DNA of 56,894 nt from Ophiostoma sp. CBS 140.51. Taxonomy: Eukaryota > Ascomycota > Sordariomycetes > Ophiostomatales > Ophiostomataceae. The stretch is taken from assembly GCA_029298735.1 (NCBI GenBank), contig JANSLP010000209.1, positions 1 through 56,894 of the forward strand, written 5' to 3'. The notes under the pieces were generated by a model, which saw nothing but the letters and a program-made list of their open reading frames with translations, was not told where the DNA came from and ran no database searches. Positions 41,289-54,594 of the stretch are shown in pieces. Numbering within the stretch: position 1 is the stretch's first letter; every line of letters starts with the position of its first letter. The position numbers and the translations under genes are program-made.

Positions 41289-44200
41289 GGCCAGATGGTA
41301 TCTGTGTTGTCTTGGGCCTAAAGTTCCAACCCGTGAGGTTGGGATATGACACAAAGGCGCCGGTCGAGGGCAAAACAAAGGGCGTAATGGGCGTGAAGAG
41401 TAACTTGTCCAGGAGAATAGGAAATGGGAAATGAGAAATAAACAACGGCCGGGGGAGTGAATATATGCGGGTGGCGGCAGTGCAACAGCAAAGTAATATA
41501 TAATCTGTCAAAAAATGAGACCGTCGTGGGAGAACCAAAGTGACAGGGACAAAAATAGGTTCAAGGATGGCCAGGTCTGCAGGAATAAGAAATAACAAAG
41601 GTGGTGTGAGGGAAAAGACAAAAAAGTGATGATGTAGAAAGAAGGATGTATTTCAAAAAAAAATAGGAACTCGTGACCTTAAGGAGAAGAAGGGGAGAAA
41701 GGGGCAAACGGATGATGTTGACTTGGAGCCAGAAACGGAAGGAGCTGCTGGAGTCGGGGAAGAAGAGAGTCAAAGAAGGAAGGAACGGCCCTTTGCGCCT
41801 GCCTCACGAGATATAAACCCAGAACCAAGATGATCCTTGGAAGGAGCACTCGTCATTCACTTTCCAGCTGGGCTTGGACGGTGCTCTTTCTGCTTTTGGT
41901 GCTTGGCAGTGTTGCTGGATATTGCTGCGGTATTGCGTCGTATGTGTGCTGTTTTGGCTGCGCCTTTCTCCGAGCAGTGAACGAACGTCTGAGGCAAAAA
42001 TCAAAGTCGAACGACCGCCTCCCTTTTTTTCTGTTTCTCTGTTTCTGTGTTGATGAGTAACGCCGGTTTTATGTTGATTGGCGCTTTATACGATGGGATC
42101 GATACACCAAAAGTATGCGAAAGGGAAGGAAAGGGGGAAGGGATGGATAAGGGATTTTGGGTTCTGACTTTGAAATGGAAGCCCACTTCGTGGTCAAAGG
42201 GAAACACAAGAGAAAGGTGAGCTGGGGCCGCTTTTCTATCAAGGTGGCAAAAGCTTCTCGTCGCCGAGCTGTCTCTCGATGGGGGTAGGGGCCTGGCCGA
42301 GATATTTCTCTGGATGGCCTGGCCTGGGTCTGGTCCCTTTCTGGATTATGGATCCTCACCGCCTCCTCTTTCACGCTGGTCCTGGCTCAAAGAGGGATGG
42401 GAAAGAGGGAGAAGAGCGTCACAAGGGCTGGAGCTGTTTTCTGTTCTCTGTTTTCTGATCTGGTGCTCTGATATCCCGGTATTCAGGTGCTGTCTGTCTT
42501 CCCATTGTTTTTGCCACGGGTCGTCGAAGAGTCAGTTCCTCCCTATCCAGATCCTGGGAAAAGACATGAAGCAGCCACGAAAAAGAGGGTGGGCATCGAG
42601 TCTCTTTCTTACGTCTCTTGCTCCCATACGACTTACGGATACTCAATCCTTCTTTCCCATATTTTCTTTCTCTTAGGTTTTCTCTCCTTCAACTCTCCAC
42701 TCTCTGACCTTTTTTTCTCTATTACAAAAAGATGGGGGATGGCAAAATAGTGTGCACACGTAGTCTCTTGCCGAATCGGACACACGCCGGTTGCACAGAG
42801 GCCCTCGCCGATGCCGTCAGTGGCTCAAAGTGGGAAGGTAGAGTTGCAGAAAACTCTCTCTTGGGAATAAGAGTGGACGGGAAGGGGAATCACTAGCAGC
42901 TCGATGAGCTCAAGGGGGGGGAGGGGGGTGCGTGGAGACTGAGGAAGGACACACACGCGTGCTGCGCTCGAAAGACGTGTTACATGGACACGACTATGAA
43001 AATTTTCCGAGAACAAAAAAAATCAGGAAATCAAGAAAGATCGATCTTCGCCAGCGGTCACGGAGGAGAGCCGTCTGGCTGTGTCTGCCTGGACCAGCTC
43101 CTAAAGGAACAACAGAAGGACGAGGGTCAGCCCCTCTCTACGGAGACAGAATGAGAGACAGGGACAGAAGGACACTGGAAAACAAAACAAAAAAATTCAA
43201 TACACACAGGCTCGGCCAAGCAGACACATTGGAAACAGGTTTCGGGCTGCGGAAAGATAGAAGGAGACTGAGGCCATTCTGAGAACGTATCCAGGACGGT
43301 ACTCACATTCTCCTTACCATGTCCTGACTTGACCCGTATCAAGGGGGACGTGAGTTCTGGATGTCCTGGATCCCTTTTCCACGCATGTTCACTCCGACAT
43401 CTTTCTTCTAGGCCGTTTCACACCGCTCGAATGTCTCGTTTTGGTTTTTCCCTTTTTGCTCGACGTGGTGAATGGTACATCGCATCAGGCCCAGACTTTG
43501 AAATAAAAGGGTCGTATGGAATCACTCAGACTCAACCCCAGATGACCGCATGGCGGCATGGGGAAATCATAAGCAAGAGGCAATCCTCCATCCCATCCCG
43601 CGGCTCGGGCTTGTCCGCACCGCACATCTCCGCGTAAAACAGACTGGGGCGATAGCACCTGTTTGCGGGAGAGAGTGAGATGCGATAGCAGCTGGCGAAT
43701 TGAGGGCACGCGGGAACAGGACGATACAACCGTAAGAAACACTAAAAAGTGGGCAGGAATATTGTGCTGACGACTACGGATTCTCAACTGAGTAGTATAT
43801 CAAATACCCTTGAGCAGGAAACATTTCTGTCTCGCCTTTTGTTCATGTGAGTACACAAACATACTTCGTGTCGTGAATGAAGGACACACGCGGGCTTGGC
43901 GGGACAATTCTGTATACAGAACGCGCGCGGGCACGGCGAGGCACGCAGTACAGAATGGTATGATTTCAAATCCCCATTTATGGGCAGAGACCGTCACAGT
44001 GAATGCCCGTCTGACATGCTTGATCAGCGGTCCGAACACAGTCGCGGCACTTTAAGCTGGTCCTGTCGGGTCGTGGTTTCTTTCGCTTGCCGCTTGATAG
44101 TGCTGACTGTATCTAAATGAGTGTGAATTTTATTAGATCTCCTTCGTGTGAGCGAGGCGAGAATAGCACGGGGGTAGGTAAGACTGAAAGTAAATAAAAG

Positions 44201-47200
44201 GGAAAGTATGTCGAATTTTGCGCTCACGACAATTTCTTTGTTGTTCACATTCTTAAAGTTACCGCGATTAGATGACGGGAGGATGAACAAAAGGACAAGG
44301 GAACAAGAGAAAGATGCACTAGCACAAGTGTGCGAGCACGACCAGAATTTTGCACCCGTTTGACAGCTTTTGAGTCGGGTTACAAGTGCGTCTTGTTCTT
44401 GTACCACTTGGCATTCCGTTGACAGCAAAGGAAAAGAGGGCAGCAAAGACCGATTCGATGTATTTCCACCGCTTCATGTATCTTTCATCCTGCTCAAACG
44501 TCACAACCATTCCCAATTTGGACATGCCATGGCTCGAAGCGGATAGTTGGACGACCTTTAACAACGTTCTGTCTATGCTGTGCCTCCCCAACGATCTTCA
44601 ACGGCCGGCATAGCTGCTGCATTCGTGGCCAACCACACCATGACGATGTGGATGTCCAAACATAGCAAGCAACATGGCACCTTGAGAAATAATTTGAAAT
44701 AAAAGAAAATGTGGCCCGGGAGGAAGAGGACGAAGGACGGTGTCAGATGAGATACCCAACGTAGAAAACGGCCGGCTCAGACAACACTTAAAAGTCCAAG
44801 TCGGCCAGGCCACAGGAATAAGCACAAGCTATCGTACTCCGTAGAGATACCCTCGCACTAGCGACCCCCAACTAAAGGAACACAACCACAACCACAAGAA
44901 CATGATCTCGTCGACCACAAGTAACCGGCAATTAAGAAGTTTTTCTCTGACCTTCTGTTGAGCAACTATGCTCTCTCTCGCATGCCGTCTCCACCGCTCC
45001 ATCGACACGCTCCATCGGGAATGACAGGGGGAAACTGTGTATACATCGCAACACGCAAACCACAAAAGGCCATGTCCATTAGACTTTTGTTGTGCCTGCG
45101 TTTGTGCTTGAATACGCCCGTAACGCTTCACATCCACAACGGGGAGAGGAAGGGGGCATAGATCGCCGTTTCACGCTGAACCGGCGAGTGCAGGATCTGG
45201 CAAACCCAAAAACAAACAACCCGACGACTGGGAAATCGTTTGAGCCAAAAGGCAAAACACGACGAAGGCAAAGAGACGCCTCAGGACGAGTGGTAGGAAA
45301 GACGAGTAGCACGTGGAATATCGACCACAGAGGTATCAAAAGAGGGGGAGGACAAAATAACGAGCAAGACAATGTCAGCACTTGCGTAAATGTTTCCAAC
45401 AAGAATAAAAAATGAGGCCGGAAGAGACATCACGGGTGGGGCCAGCTGTGAGCGCAATACAATACATACCCGCCATCTGCTTCATTTCACCAATAAGACA
45501 CATGCCATATTCCGTAGTCGCCGGGTATTTTGTAAAATCGTGTCGACTCTCTGGTCTTCTTGGGGCCAAATAGGAAAGGCTACCGGCAATATTGCTCGGG
45601 GCGTAGCTGTGAGGAACGGCGAGATGTTGGCAATCTGGCTGGCTCGCCCCATTCCTTCAGACATCGTAAGGTGAGCGGGTTTTTTTCTTGTGAGTGAGGC
45701 GATTGCAGGTCTGGTGAGAGTCCGAGAAACAAGACAAACACAAAAGCTACGATCAAATTCAATTAGAAAGAAGGGGGTGTTGTTTGGATGGGGGAAGATG
45801 ACTAATCGTCAATATGGGTGATGTGATTGAGAACGGCAGCCACGACCGCGCACACCCGGTAACGCCTTCCTCGTGATCTTCCTGTGGCAGCCAGGGAAAG
45901 CGCGACCGATGTGCGATGGGCACATCATCTACCTTGCAGTTTCGAAAATCGAGATTTCTGTCAACTTGTCAAAAACAAAGACACAACGCATCTCTGCAGT
46001 CATCAACATAGCAACGCCTGCGCAGTGTCTTGCACATGGCAAGCAGCATGGGTTTCGCATGCATGGAGGTGGATCGGACGAAGCCAATTCATCCCTCAAT
46101 AGACATGCCTCCTCGACAAAGATCATAAAAATGGTAATTACCAGTTTCTTGCTTTCTTCAATTTGAGTTCTGCGTCCCTTTTCCCCTTTCCCTGTCTTTC
46201 TGTTCTGTCCAGTTCGATATTGTCCTATGACGCGTCTCCTAACCTTTAAGAGTAGGACGGTCTAACCGACCACACACCGCACCTTTCTCCGCAGAATGCC
46301 GTGGGATGGCATGCAAAGTCCATACTCTTGCGCTTCTAGGAGAAGGAGATACACCAGGTACGAGGCCTAAGGCGACACAAAATGTGCGTGTTTGCTGCAG
46401 GCTGTGGGTGTCGCAGAGCGTTTACCGTTCTAGACGCCGGCCCTACGTTTCCTGACGCCGCACACCGCATCGGCCGGCCCTTCTCGCTCACCTCAAATTC
46501 TGCGGAATTTGGACCCTGCTTGCAACAAGAGAATTGCACACCGAAACTGCCTCGTGCACGTTGCTTTGCACCGAGATGGACACCGCCAAATGGCAATCAA
46601 GGCAAACACACAAAAGTGACCCTCCTTACGGTCAGAAGCCGTGCCAATTACACTTTTACAAGATTGCGTCAACATATCGTGGCTTCTCAACAGTGTCAGC
46701 AATGACAGAGGCTTCTGAAGCTTTCTGAAACGACTTATTTCACATTTGGGTCCTCTTTACTCACCGTGGCGACCGCCACCTTCTTGAGGCACATGTACGA
46801 GGCGCCTATTGCGTATTCCACCAGATTCAAAGAGACATTGCACTGGACTGCATAAGGTGAAACTGTCACCTAACCAGTGCTCCAGTGCCTCATACTTTGG
46901 TGTGCAAGTTTATTCCCATTTTGTGCCTGTGAAAACGCGTGCGGGGTGCGTGTGTGAGCGTGCATGTGCTTCCTACTGTCCAGGATAGGGCAAAGTGAAT
47001 CTCTTCTTTTCCTTCTAGAGACAAGCGATACAGACAACAATGTGACAACTGGGCTGGAGGTGAGCAATCTCTTGTTCAACTGTGTCGAATAACAACCTGC
47101 TAACTGAAAGACAAGAGTCCTCTAGGAGCCCAAAAAATTCGTGAGTGAGAAACTATGCGAGTCATTTCGTGGCGACCGAGACAAATCGAAACCTGAACGA

Positions 47201-50200
47201 AATGAATGAAATCACCGAGGCAGAGAGACGGCCATTTTCTGAAGGACCGAGGCAAAGGCAAGGAGCCTTTTGGACGCTCGCCGGCGGCGAAGGGGAATTT
47301 TGACGGCTCGCAGAGACATCCGCAAAGACAGCTTCGCCCTCATTATGTCTCTTGTCTTGATCTTGACTTTGCTGCTTCCGACTCGCCTTTTGTCTTGAAC
47401 AGAGAGTTTGCGATGACGGTGTCTTTGATCCTGTCATCTTTTCGCCCAACAGGATGCTCCGACGAAGTGCGGCCACCTACGATTGCAGAAGCTGAGCTCC
47501 CCGGTACTACCGTCGAGATGGAGCGGAGCGGTCTGCTGGTGTTGCACAAAATCGACTGGAAGCAATAGAGAGCGTTGAGACACAAAGAAATTATTGTGTC
47601 TTGACTGCCTCCTTCTTTCTTCCTCTAGGTCTTGCCATCCTATGAGCTTGGTGCAACGGTCCTCAACGAGCGGCAAGTCTGTGCAACTGTCTCTTTCCGT
47701 CTCCTTTCTGAGTACCAGGGTCTTTCTGAAGTCTGTCTTATCTTCTGTCTCCTTTTTCCAATTCTGTTGACATGTTTTCTCATCGTCTCTTTTAGGGGAA
47801 CTTTCACAACCGAGGACAACTTCACGACGCGACAACAACAAGGACACTCGCCACACACTCTCCTTACGGGGTCGAGAGGCCAAGGGTTTATCTTGTCCAT
47901 GGAGCCGAGGCTTTCCCTGAATCTTGCACATTTGCACAAATTTGTGGATGACATATCATGCAGCTGCTGTGCTGTGAGGCAATCTATTCTTGACTGCACG
48001 GCGGTCCAGCCAAATGATCATCGCCGGCTTCCCGCCATCACAACAAGGTCTCATTGGATAGCTAGCGCTGATGCTTCCTTCGTATTTTTCTTTCCATTGT
48101 GCTTTGTTCTTTGCGTTTCTGTATTCGCATCTGCCAATTTGACTCGCATCTTGCACAAGTCTCGGGATACAATGCACACAACCAACATCACCACTCGAGA
48201 TCGATTGACGTCCGAGACGAGCCAATTGACGTCCATCGGCTTGACCTCCCCTCCTCCAAGGACAAATATAGCATCCAAGGGCAGTTTTTGCCGCTTGAAG
48301 AGCCGATATCTGTTCGGTGTTGGATCCTTCCCGTGACCGGCCTCGCCTCTTGATATTCATCCTCTCGCTCGCATCGCATCCTTTTCCTTTGCCAGTATGC
48401 CCGTAGCCCGTTGCACGCAGCACGACACCCGTCAAATACCGGGCTCCTTCGTGCTTTGTAGCACGCCATAAAATTTGCACATTTTTTAGGAGTTCACGCA
48501 AGGCACAGGGGACTTGCCACTCAACAGAGAATCAATGATGGGTCAGGCTTTCAAGCACACCTTCCCTTTCGAGGCTTGAGACTGGCATATCCTGTCCAGG
48601 AACACGAGATGCAAGGGCCAGGGCTTGACGATAGCCGAGAAACCTATCCAAAGATTTTATACAGATGTCCCATCCCAGTTTTGAGAAGCTGAGATACCCC
48701 CGTTCATAACGTTCTACTCTTCTTCGCCGCCACCAGATCCCCGATATGTTCCCCTGGCCGGCAAGTCATGATGGGGTTCACCTTGTCGCCCAAGCAGCAA
48801 ACTACGTACACCTGACGAATCTGGGCAAGATTTTCGACACGGCTGATGCTCCGGTACACGAGACTGACCAGGGTCCCTCCGCTTTTAGTGTTTCTCTCAC
48901 GCACGCAACAGGCGGGCAACGAAACACAAAGACGGCTAGCTGTGGTACAGCAAAATTCTTCTTTGGGCGCGAGGCAGCCGAATCAGACAAGCTAGTTCCC
49001 TGCATCCAGACCCTTACTCCCATTCCCACTTACGTGTGTTCTTCTTTTGGATTTGTCTGATTATTTATTTCTGTTTCCTGCCTGTGTTGCTCTTCTAGAC
49101 CATACAGACTTCGTTGGTGGAGCTTTGTCTTTGTATGCTACATGAACCTGACCCATAGCTCAATCCGCTCTCACCCTTTCTTTCCCTTTTGTTCACCCTG
49201 GTCTCGCTCGCTTCTTGGTTTGCTGTTCATTCTGTGCCGTTGTTCCTCGCTTGTGCTCCGCCATGAGTTCCCTACTTCTCCCGTCCAGTTCGTCAACAGA
49301 CCGCTTGGCCTTTTCTTTCGGTCTTCTAGACGTCGTCATTGTTTGTGCCGCTCGTCTTGGTCGTCCACTAGCCTAGACGAATTAATTCGTCTCGGGTGTG
49401 GTTCCAGAAGCCTGTCGAGACGTGACGGTCTCTGCCTGTATCCCGTCTTTATCTGTTCCCTACTACTTGTCTTTCTGTTCTCATTTTTGTTGCTCCCAAT
49501 CCTCTATATTTATTACTCACCTTCCATTTCACAGGCCCCGTTGACCGTACACAGAAAGCTTAGACATGCAGATGCGGAGACCATTTGTAACTGGCCAACA
49601 CCACGCGAGAGACACCAAGACACCAAGATCCGGGCCTGTATCGCTACTTGAAGCGGCCGTGGCAAGACCAGAACGAAGCAGTTGGCTGGTTGGAATAAGA
49701 AGTAAGGCGATGACGGGACGAAGCATGCCGAGGATTCCCTCGCTTTTCCCTACCTCTCCTGCCTCTCCCTCCTACCTTTCCCTCATTCTCCGCCGCCTCC
49801 GCCTCCCGTCTATTCTCTCGCATCTTGAAATCGCCGCTTACCGTCTTTTGACCCCCATTTTGACTGGATCTCTTACACGTTCTTCTCGCCTTTCTGACCT
49901 CTCACCCCTCCTATCACAACCTTTATTTTTGTTCTCGCCAACCCCGGCCTCGCCAATTGCGTGCCCTCGATCCGTGCACTTTGTTTTGCCCCGTATACAT
50001 TTGTGTTTCTAAAGATTACATTCGATGATTTCTTTCCTTTGCCCACTCGTTTACAGGTCCTTTCTGCTTCATCTCACACTCTTGTCTGCAACTCTAATGG
50101 TCTATTTTGTGCCATTCCACCAGTCAGCTTTGTTGTTCTCGCGAATTCTATTTCTCCCTTTTTTTATTTTTCTGTCTTCTTTTGGTCTCTCTATCTGCAT

Positions 50201-50872
50201 ATTTCTCTTTATTGGACTCAAGATATATATGGCATTGTCTATGCCCTCCAGGCCCCGTCTCTCATTCTGTGCACCCATAGACTGACAATGCTCGCTGTCC
50301 CTTGTTGGCGTAATTTGCAAGCCACAACTTTCTCGCTTGTCTCGCTTGCTCGCGCTCATTCTCTTTCTTTCTCTTAAATCCCAACACCCTCAAGTCCCTC
50401 TCTTCTGTTCTTCACTTTTTTTCAATACACGTTTTACTACTTGGCAGCTTTCAAGTCATTGCAACATCACCACTTCCTTTCAGCTTCTCGACACTTCGTC
50501 AATCGATTATCGTTAACATCAACCGCCCATAAGACGCTCACTTCTACTCATCACTTACAGATTAACGACCTACGACATCTTCGCTGACCTTAAATTTTCA
50601 ATCACCGTTCAAACTTGCTTCCATTCAGCTTCACAAAATTCGTCAACGATTTTCTTCAAAAAGTTGAATATTTCCAAACCAAGAACGACCTTCATTCGAC
50701 AGCCTGGTACGGGACACAAATATCAACATCGCACACCCGAGAAATACTACCTTCATCATCCTGGCCAGTATCTAAACGGCACACACAATTCGGCCCCTTG
50801 GAATCGGGTGTTATTCCAAGGTGTCCCCTCTGAGATTTCTCTCACTCTCACCACAATATCGGCCTCGACACA
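41289..50872. other. Long gene-poor region between PKS 5' end and MFS transporter
   Basis: About 9.6 kb. The first few hundred bases must carry the PKS promoter. From about 49100 to 50870 the plus strand is strongly C/T-rich and probably forms the promoter and long leader of the MFS gene. Open frames in between (for example 41830-42060 and 47632-48336) are short, lack family resemblance and show no convincing splice structure. No transposase, tRNA or terminal repeats were recognised. Confidence 0.55.
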
Positions 50873-53239
50873 ATGATCGACCTGTCGCCTCTCGGTGCGC
50901 GGCAGCCTCCGCTGCCGCCTCTGCCGCCGCTACCCCGGCCTCCCCCACCACCACAGCCTCCCGCCCAATCATATGCTTCACATCAACAACAGCAGCGGCA
51001 GCAACAGCAGCAGCAGCAGCAACAGCAACAAGAGCAACAGCAGCAGCAACAGCAACAAGAGCAACAGCAGCAGCAACAGCAGCAGACTCGACCTTTAGAG
51101 GATCACAATGACCCGTTCTACAGACTCAACTTTGATTCCGAATTGTACGGAGATGCATTTCCTCAAACACTACACAACCTAAGCGAGCTCCGAGAAGCAG
51201 AGTCCCGCGCGGCACGGGCACGGGCGACAGCCAGAGCAGCAGCAAGGGCGAACTCAATAGTGACCGTGCCGAGGCGCGGCCGAAGGTTGCGTAGGAATCT
51301 TTTGATGGCATGGTGAGTTCAGCTGGACGGTCCGAATGAATCTATTTACGTGCTAACTTTTTATAGCATTTTGCTTGGCTTTTTCTTCTCCCTGCTCGAC
51401 ACAACCATCATATCAACATCACTCTTGGCGACATCAGAAGACTTGAACGGCTTTCGAGATTCGTCATGGGTAGTGATTGGGTATTTATTGACATACATGG
51501 GTACGTATCTTCCTAGCGTTGAAGAACTCTACATTATTAGAATATCTCTTGTTAACACATCCACAGGGTTCTCAATTTTCTTCGCCAAGCTCAGTGATAT
51601 CTATGGCCGGCGCAATATTCTCATCTCGTCATGGATCATCTTCGTGATCAGTTCCGTTGCGTGCGGCTGCTCTTACGATATGACGCAACTGTGAGTTTAA
51701 CTGTGCTTCTGACAGCCAAATAGATTCAATACTAATACATACCATCACCTTCTAGTATCGTCTGCCGCTCCTTTCAAGGCATCGGAGGCGCTGGCCTCTA
51801 CAGCCTCACCACTATCTGTCTTCCAGAAATCGGCCCTGCTCACAAGCCCGACGTTATTGGAAAGATCATCGGCATCACCCTTTCTCTTTCTTTCGTTCTC
51901 GGCCCGGTCTTGGGTGGCTTTATTCCACAGGTCTCCAGCTGGCGGGTTATCTACTGGCTCAAGTAAGTATCATCGCATTTCTCATTATACTACCAATGCT
52001 AACCCACCTCCTCTCTCCAGTGCCCCTTTTGCCATCGTCGCGATTACCGGGATAGTGTTCCTGTACCCCGTCGAACCCACACGATGCCACGGCACAAACC
52101 GGACCCTTCGCCGTGTCGACATCATCGGTAGCCTCCTGCTTCTCGCCAGCTGTGTGCTTCTCGTCATTGCCATGCAGGAGGCCGGTTCACTCGTTGTTCC
52201 ATGGAACAGTTTGTTGGTCCTTACTAGCTTGACATCTGCGGCCATTTGCTTTGCTCTCTTTATGGGATGGGAGTCTTTGCTATCGTCCGGCCGCTACTGG
52301 GAGATGGAACCAATATTCCCACTTCGCTTGCTCAAAAACCGCGTCTATCTTAGTTGCCTTCTCGACAAGTTTCTGGTCGGCTACGTCTACCTTTGCCTCG
52401 TCATCACAGTCCCGCAGCGCTTCCAAATTGTCAACAGCGAAAGCGTATTCAAGACCGGCCTTCACCTCTTGCCCATGCTCGGTGGAACTGCTCTCGGATG
52501 CCTGGTCACTGGTCCTCTCAACGCCAAGAAGAACCACACCTCACCTGTGGTCGTTGTATCGTGCGCCTTGATGCTCATCAGTGTCAGTCTGCTCGCCACA
52601 GTCAACTCGATCGCCTACAAGTCGGGGCCGCTATACGCATATCTGGCCGTTTTTGGTATCGGCTTCGGACTCTTTATGTCGGCAGGCACGATGTTGTCTA
52701 CGGCACAGGCACAACTCGACGACCATGCGGCGGCCCAAGGTGCCATTTCTCAACTCCGGATTCTCGGTGGTGTCATTGGCTTGACGACATTCACTATTAT
52801 CTTTAACACAAAGGTCCAGTCGGCCAATGTCTTAGAGACACTTACACCCATGCAAATGGACGTCCTGCGCCGGTCGCCAACAGCTCTAGTCGAAATCTGG
52901 CCAGATTTGCAGCAGCTGATTGCCGGCACCTACAGCAATGCATTCCACGAGATGACGTCCATCCTGGCAGGCATTTCGGCTCTCGCCCTGCTTGTCAGCT
53001 TCGGCACTCTGGAGAAGAACCCACCACCGATCCACAGAAACTTCAACAAGGAGAAGGAGTATCTGACGGGCCGCGGCTCCGACGACATTGAGCTCGACGA
53101 TGCCGCTAGTGACCGGTCCCTTGTCGAGTACCGGGCGCCCATCGGCACAGACCCGGTACCGACACTCTACCCGCCGCCACGAAGCCACTATCCCAATGGC
53201 ATTCCACGACGCCCAGGACGCACTGGACGGTGGGACTAA
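50873..53239 (+). CDS. Major facilitator superfamily transporter (DHA2-like) with Pro/Gln-rich N-terminal extension
   Basis: Five exons (50873-51312, 51367-51500, 51567-51690, 51756-51962, 52021-53239) join into 707 residues; introns are 54-66 nt with GTRAGT-type or GTACGT donors. Membrane part begins near residue 147 (LLGFFFSLLDTTIISTSL), followed by the loop motif AKLSDIYGRRN, RSFQGIGGAGLYSLT and LGPVLGGFIP, all typical of fungal DHA2 drug:proton antiporters with about 14 membrane segments. Such proteins export drugs or secondary metabolites from the cell; the substrate here is unknown. The N-terminal 146 residues are unusual: a proline-rich run, then a long interrupted polyglutamine tract (about residues 38-71) and an Arg/Ala-rich helix just before the membrane. 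The C-terminal tail is hydrophilic. It points away from the PKS, with 9.6 kb between them. Confidence 0.9.
50984..51085 (+). repeat. CAG/CAA trinucleotide tract encoding polyglutamine
   Basis: Nearly pure CAG and CAA codons with a few CGG and GAG interruptions, in frame within exon 1 of the MFS gene. The mixed codons make it less slippage-prone than a pure CAG tract, though length variation between strains is still expected. Confidence 0.95.
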
Positions 53240-54594
53240 GATGGTCCCTGTGCTGGGTACACGGCATTTCACTTTCATCTTCTCACTTTTGTTTTACTAC
53301 GATTTATGCGTTCTTTGATTTCATTCTTTTTTTTGTTTCCCCCGTACTGTAATCGCAGGCATTGCGTTCCTCTGAATAGGATTTTTATTATTTTTGTTTT
53401 TACTCTCTTTCTTTTCCTGCATTCTAGGTGTTTTCGGTGTTTTCGGACTGCTTGTTTGGGTCACTTTTGCGCTGCTTTGGGGGTATGGGTTGTGTTTCTG
53501 GATCTGGGTTTTACATTTTCATCAGGATTTGGATTAAGGATTAAACAATTGGAACAGGGTCAAGGTTAAGCATGGGAAGACAGCGAGTAGAGAGAAAAAC
53601 AAGACGTCGCCACAAACAAATGCAATGCAATTTTATTGTCTTCTAGAACTTAGAAACTGGACAGCAAGACCATCAACCAAAACTGTCTGTTACAGTTCAA
53701 GACCCGTGTCTTCTATTTGCCCTTGCTGTGTTACACAGGACTCGGTAGATATTACCGTTTTGGTGGCTAGACCGGGGTATCGAAAGGTCGTGAGAGGATG
53801 TGGATCTGAGCCGGATCTGAGCCGGATCTGAGCCGGATCTGAGCCGGGGAGGTAGGGTCCCGCATACAACGTCACAGAGACAAAAGACAGCACTCTTGTC
53901 GCAACAGAACTTGCAATAAGACGATTGTCTTTCGCAGACATCGTAGACATGTGTCTTTTATGTCTTCATTTTAATGCTATGACTTCGTCGTGGAGAATTT
54001 GCAAGTTCTGACAAAAGATATGATCAAGTAGGAGTAGGCAATAACCTAGATCGAAGCTGAAATCGATTTTCTGCCTGCCGGGCAAGGTGAGTTTGTTTCG
54101 GCCGCGTCTTCGCTGCCAACAATTTTTCTGGAAGTCTTGTGGAACATCAACGGAAAATATTACGTGAAGTTTGGGTTTATTGATTTATTTCAGAATAAAA
54201 AGTAAATAGCAAAATAATTCAACAATGAATTAAAAACAAAAACAACAAATAGCCACCGACAGACAAGCAACGCCATCATGCACATCATGAGAGGCGAGCG
54301 AAATCGATCGATGAGGCAGGCTCCTTCTGCAAGCCATTCGGCAAACTGCAGTTTTGACACGCAGTTTTGACATGATGGCGCGCGTCAAGCTCACTTCAAA
54401 TGTCCCATCAGTTGCAGTGTTAAAATTCAATTGTCTATGGCCGCCATTTATATAAAATCAAGTAATTAGAATGCAAGAAACAGTAACGATATATGTTTTT
54501 GGTGGTTTGCGCACATCATGTCTACATTGCCGCACCTTCTTATCGCCCTGCCATGCAGTCATCTCTTTCTCGTGCAACGTACCCTACAACCATT
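53240..54594. other. Convergent 3' flanks of the MFS and SAICAR synthetase genes
   Basis: About 1.35 kb between two converging stop codons. It has T-rich and A-rich stretches and an 11-bp tandem repeat at 53802. No gene is supported. Confidence 0.6.
53802..53845. repeat. Four copies of an 11-bp tandem repeat
   Basis: The unit GGATCTGAGCC occurs four times in a row without mismatch, in the 3' flank of the MFS gene. Confidence 0.95.

Noticed and set aside
41830..42060. Plus-strand ATG frame of 76 codons with a hydrophobic Cys-rich N-terminus
   Set aside because: Short, no recognisable family, in the PKS upstream region, with no supporting leader or intron signals.
47632..48336. Plus-strand frame of 234 codons in the gene-poor region
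   Set aside because: The composition is that of C/T-rich non-coding DNA, overlapping frames on the other strand are as long, and no domain is visible.
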